DNA of 64,000 bases from an uncultured Gemmatimonadales bacterium (GTDB taxonomy: Bacteria; Gemmatimonadota; Gemmatimonadetes; Palauibacterales; Palauibacteraceae), in the NCBI GenBank assembly GCA_947259585.1, contig CAMYMV010000010.1, positions 1 through 64,000 of the forward strand, given 5' to 3'. Made by a program: the position numbers and the translations under genes. This document shows positions 62,830 to 64,000 of this stretch, one piece after another; within the stretch, counting starts at the first letter, position 1; the number at the start of each line of letters is the position of its first letter. The notes beneath the pieces are model-generated. The model was not told the DNA's origin. It saw only the letters and a program-made list of their open reading frames with translations, and made no database searches.

Positions 62830-64000
62830 TTGACCGACTCCACGACCGCCGGAGGATCGCCTCCCTCCGGCACGAAACGCTCGAAGACGACCACGCTTCC
62901 ACCAGACGTCCTCCGGGACGCATCCCGGCGTCTTGGCTGGGCCGCGCTCGTGTACTCGGGCACCTTTTTCCTGGCGTTCTTCGGCTCCAGCTACCTCTTC
63001 CACGGGGGGCCGCTCGGTGACGAGGTCATTGCGCCGATGGATCAGGGAAACATGGTGGTTCCGACGATCGTGGCGGTCGTCTCCATCGCGATGGGACTCG
63101 CGGTCTTCCTGCTCTCCCGCTACGGCCGCATGGCCCCCGCCAAGCTCCTCGACCTCGGCCTTGGCTTCGCGGTTATCGGGGCGTTCGGGATCTCCATGTC
63201 CGAGTTCTGGAACGCCTTTCCGGTCTGGAGCGAGGGCGTCTTCGGCTCGGTCAATTACCTGGGCATCCCGTGGGAGTGCGTGTGGATCATCGCATTCCCG
63301 GTCCTGGCCCCGAACACTCCCAGCAGGACGCTCCTCGCGTCGCTCGCCGCGGCGTCCACGGGGTTCGCGACGGTCGCGCTCTCGAGGGCGGTCGGTCCCA
63401 TGAGCTCCGACGTCCCGATGTCCGTGTTCGTCGCGTACTTCGGGTTCTCCACCTACGTGTGCGCCGGGATCGCCTACGTCGCGTCCCGCGTCATCTACGG
63501 ATACGGCAAGCACTTGAGCGAGGCGCGCGAGATCGGCAGCTACCAGCTGGAGAAGCCTCTCGGCCAGGGGGGGATGGGAGAGGTCTGGGTCGCGTGGCAT
63601 CGGCTTCTCGCCAGGCCGGCGGCACTGAAGCTCATTCGGCCCGAGGTTCTCGTCAGCCGGGTCGATCGAACTGCCATCGTGCGCCGGTTCGAGCGGGAAG
63701 CACGGGCCACGGCAGCTCTCAAGTCGAATCACACGGTCGGTATCTACGACTTCGGCACCACGGAGGAAGGGGACTTCTATTACGTCATGGAGCTGCTGGA
63801 CGGGCTGGACTTCAGTGAACTCGTCCACCGCTTTGGAGCCCTGCCCGCAGGGCGCGCCATCCATCTCCTGCGACAGGCCTGTCATTCACTCGGGGACGCT
63901 CACGACGCCGGGCTCGTCCACCGCGACATCAAACCCTCGAACCTCTTCACCTGCCGCCTCGGCCCGGACTTCGACTTCGTGAAGGTGCTCGACTTCGGCC
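62830..64000 (+). CDS. Serine/threonine protein kinase with N-terminal membrane domain, 3' truncated
   Basis: The frame is open to the last base, so the gene is cut by the window edge. Start: TTG 62830 with GAGG five bases upstream, the only codon after the in-frame TGA at 62749-62751 before the first helix. Residues about 30-235 form six predicted helices (AALVYSGTFFLAFFGSSYLF, VPTIVAVVSIAMGLAVFLLS and others). Then the Hanks-type kinase: glycine loop LGQGGMGEVW from residue 244, AALKLI, EREARATAALKSNHTVGIYD, HRD at 364-366 in VHRDIKPSNLF, and DFG at 388. The membrane domain precedes the kinase, unlike PknB. The catalytic residues seen are complete. Confidence 0.87.
   Translation, partial: MTDSTTAGGSPPSGTKRSKTTTLPPDVLRDASRRLGWAALVYSGTFFLAFFGSSYLFHGGPLGDEVIAPMDQGNMVVPTIVAVVSIAMGLAVFLLSRYGRMAPAKLLDLGLGFAVIGAFGISMSEFWNAFPVWSEGVFGSVNYLGIPWECVWIIAFPVLAPNTPSRTLLASLAAASTGFATVALSRAVGPMSSDVPMSVFVAYFGFSTYVCAGIAYVASRVIYGYGKHLSEAREIGSYQLEKPLGQGGMGEVWVAWHRLLARPAALKLIRPEVLVSRVDRTAIVRRFEREARATAALKSNHTVGIYDFGTTEEGDFYYVMELLDGLDFSELVHRFGALPAGRAIHLLRQACHSLGDAHDAGLVHRDIKPSNLFTCRLGPDFDFVKVLDFG

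Noticed and set aside
62647..63885. 412-codon minus-strand frame over the kinase
   Set aside because: The plus-strand frame encodes a complete kinase core and helices; the antisense frame shows none.
1..64000. tRNA, rRNA, CRISPR array, IS element or prophage
   Set aside because: I looked through intergenic regions and found no cloverleaf, repeat-spacer series, transposase or phage gene.

Overview
The window is GC-rich, densely coded bacterial DNA with many GTG/TTG starts, 1-8 base stop/start overlaps and no tRNA, rRNA, CRISPR array, insertion sequence or phage gene that I can see. The gene set (a PorX-type response regulator with a PglZ domain, LptF/LptG permeases, Rho with a small companion gene, a membrane-anchored serine/threonine kinase, type IV pilin, many HD-GYP and TPR proteins) suggests a Gram-negative chromosome, most likely Gemmatimonadota or a neighbouring FCB-group lineage. 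The phylum is inference from gene content, not a search result.

Layout. 1-2379: end of a MacAB-like efflux system (adaptor end, permease, conserved hypothetical). 2440-8079 (minus): a Rad50/Mre11-like pair of the YhaN/YhaO type, a CDP-alcohol phosphatidyltransferase, an NDUFA9-like SDR and single-strand binding protein. 8252-11431: an MCE protein, a small conserved protein, rho and its follower. 11451-14381 (minus): an M1 peptidase and a tandem universal stress protein ending in a J-like segment. 14583-23732: a chromosome-maintenance block with gyrA on plus and hbd-recF-dciA-gyrB-thyX on minus. 23862-34266 (minus): SPFH protein with partner, thiolase, a four-gene translationally coupled chain (CNNM transporter, TPR, zinc ribbon, isopropylmalate/isocitrate dehydrogenase family), glycosyltransferase and PorX. 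34479-39772 (plus): lptF-lptG-cysQ-cysC-sat, linking LPS export with sulfate activation. 39828-41812 (minus): two nucleotide-sugar enzymes.

42020-52516 is the most unusual part. A two-gene module (HEAT-like repeat protein plus HD-GYP-type hydrolase) occurs twice in the same order and orientation, separated by a Cho-like nuclease, a PIG-L deacetylase and a DUF547-VTT membrane fusion. All four module proteins begin with, or carry near the N-terminus, the same roughly 100-residue domain marked by a Y-x-x-x-HPA motif. This looks like a duplicated, uncharacterised signalling module whose partners may associate through the shared domain.

52513-64000 holds nudC, a HAD hydrolase, a TetR and an ArsR-like regulator, a DUF4382 lipoprotein, fhs, a radical SAM activase-like protein, a pilin, a cupin, HU, a mono-haem lipoprotein and a serine/threonine kinase cut by the window end.

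One long stretch (55692-56054) has no gene; other gaps are shorter than 300 bases. Several contain promoters, hairpins or dyad repeats that are listed separately.
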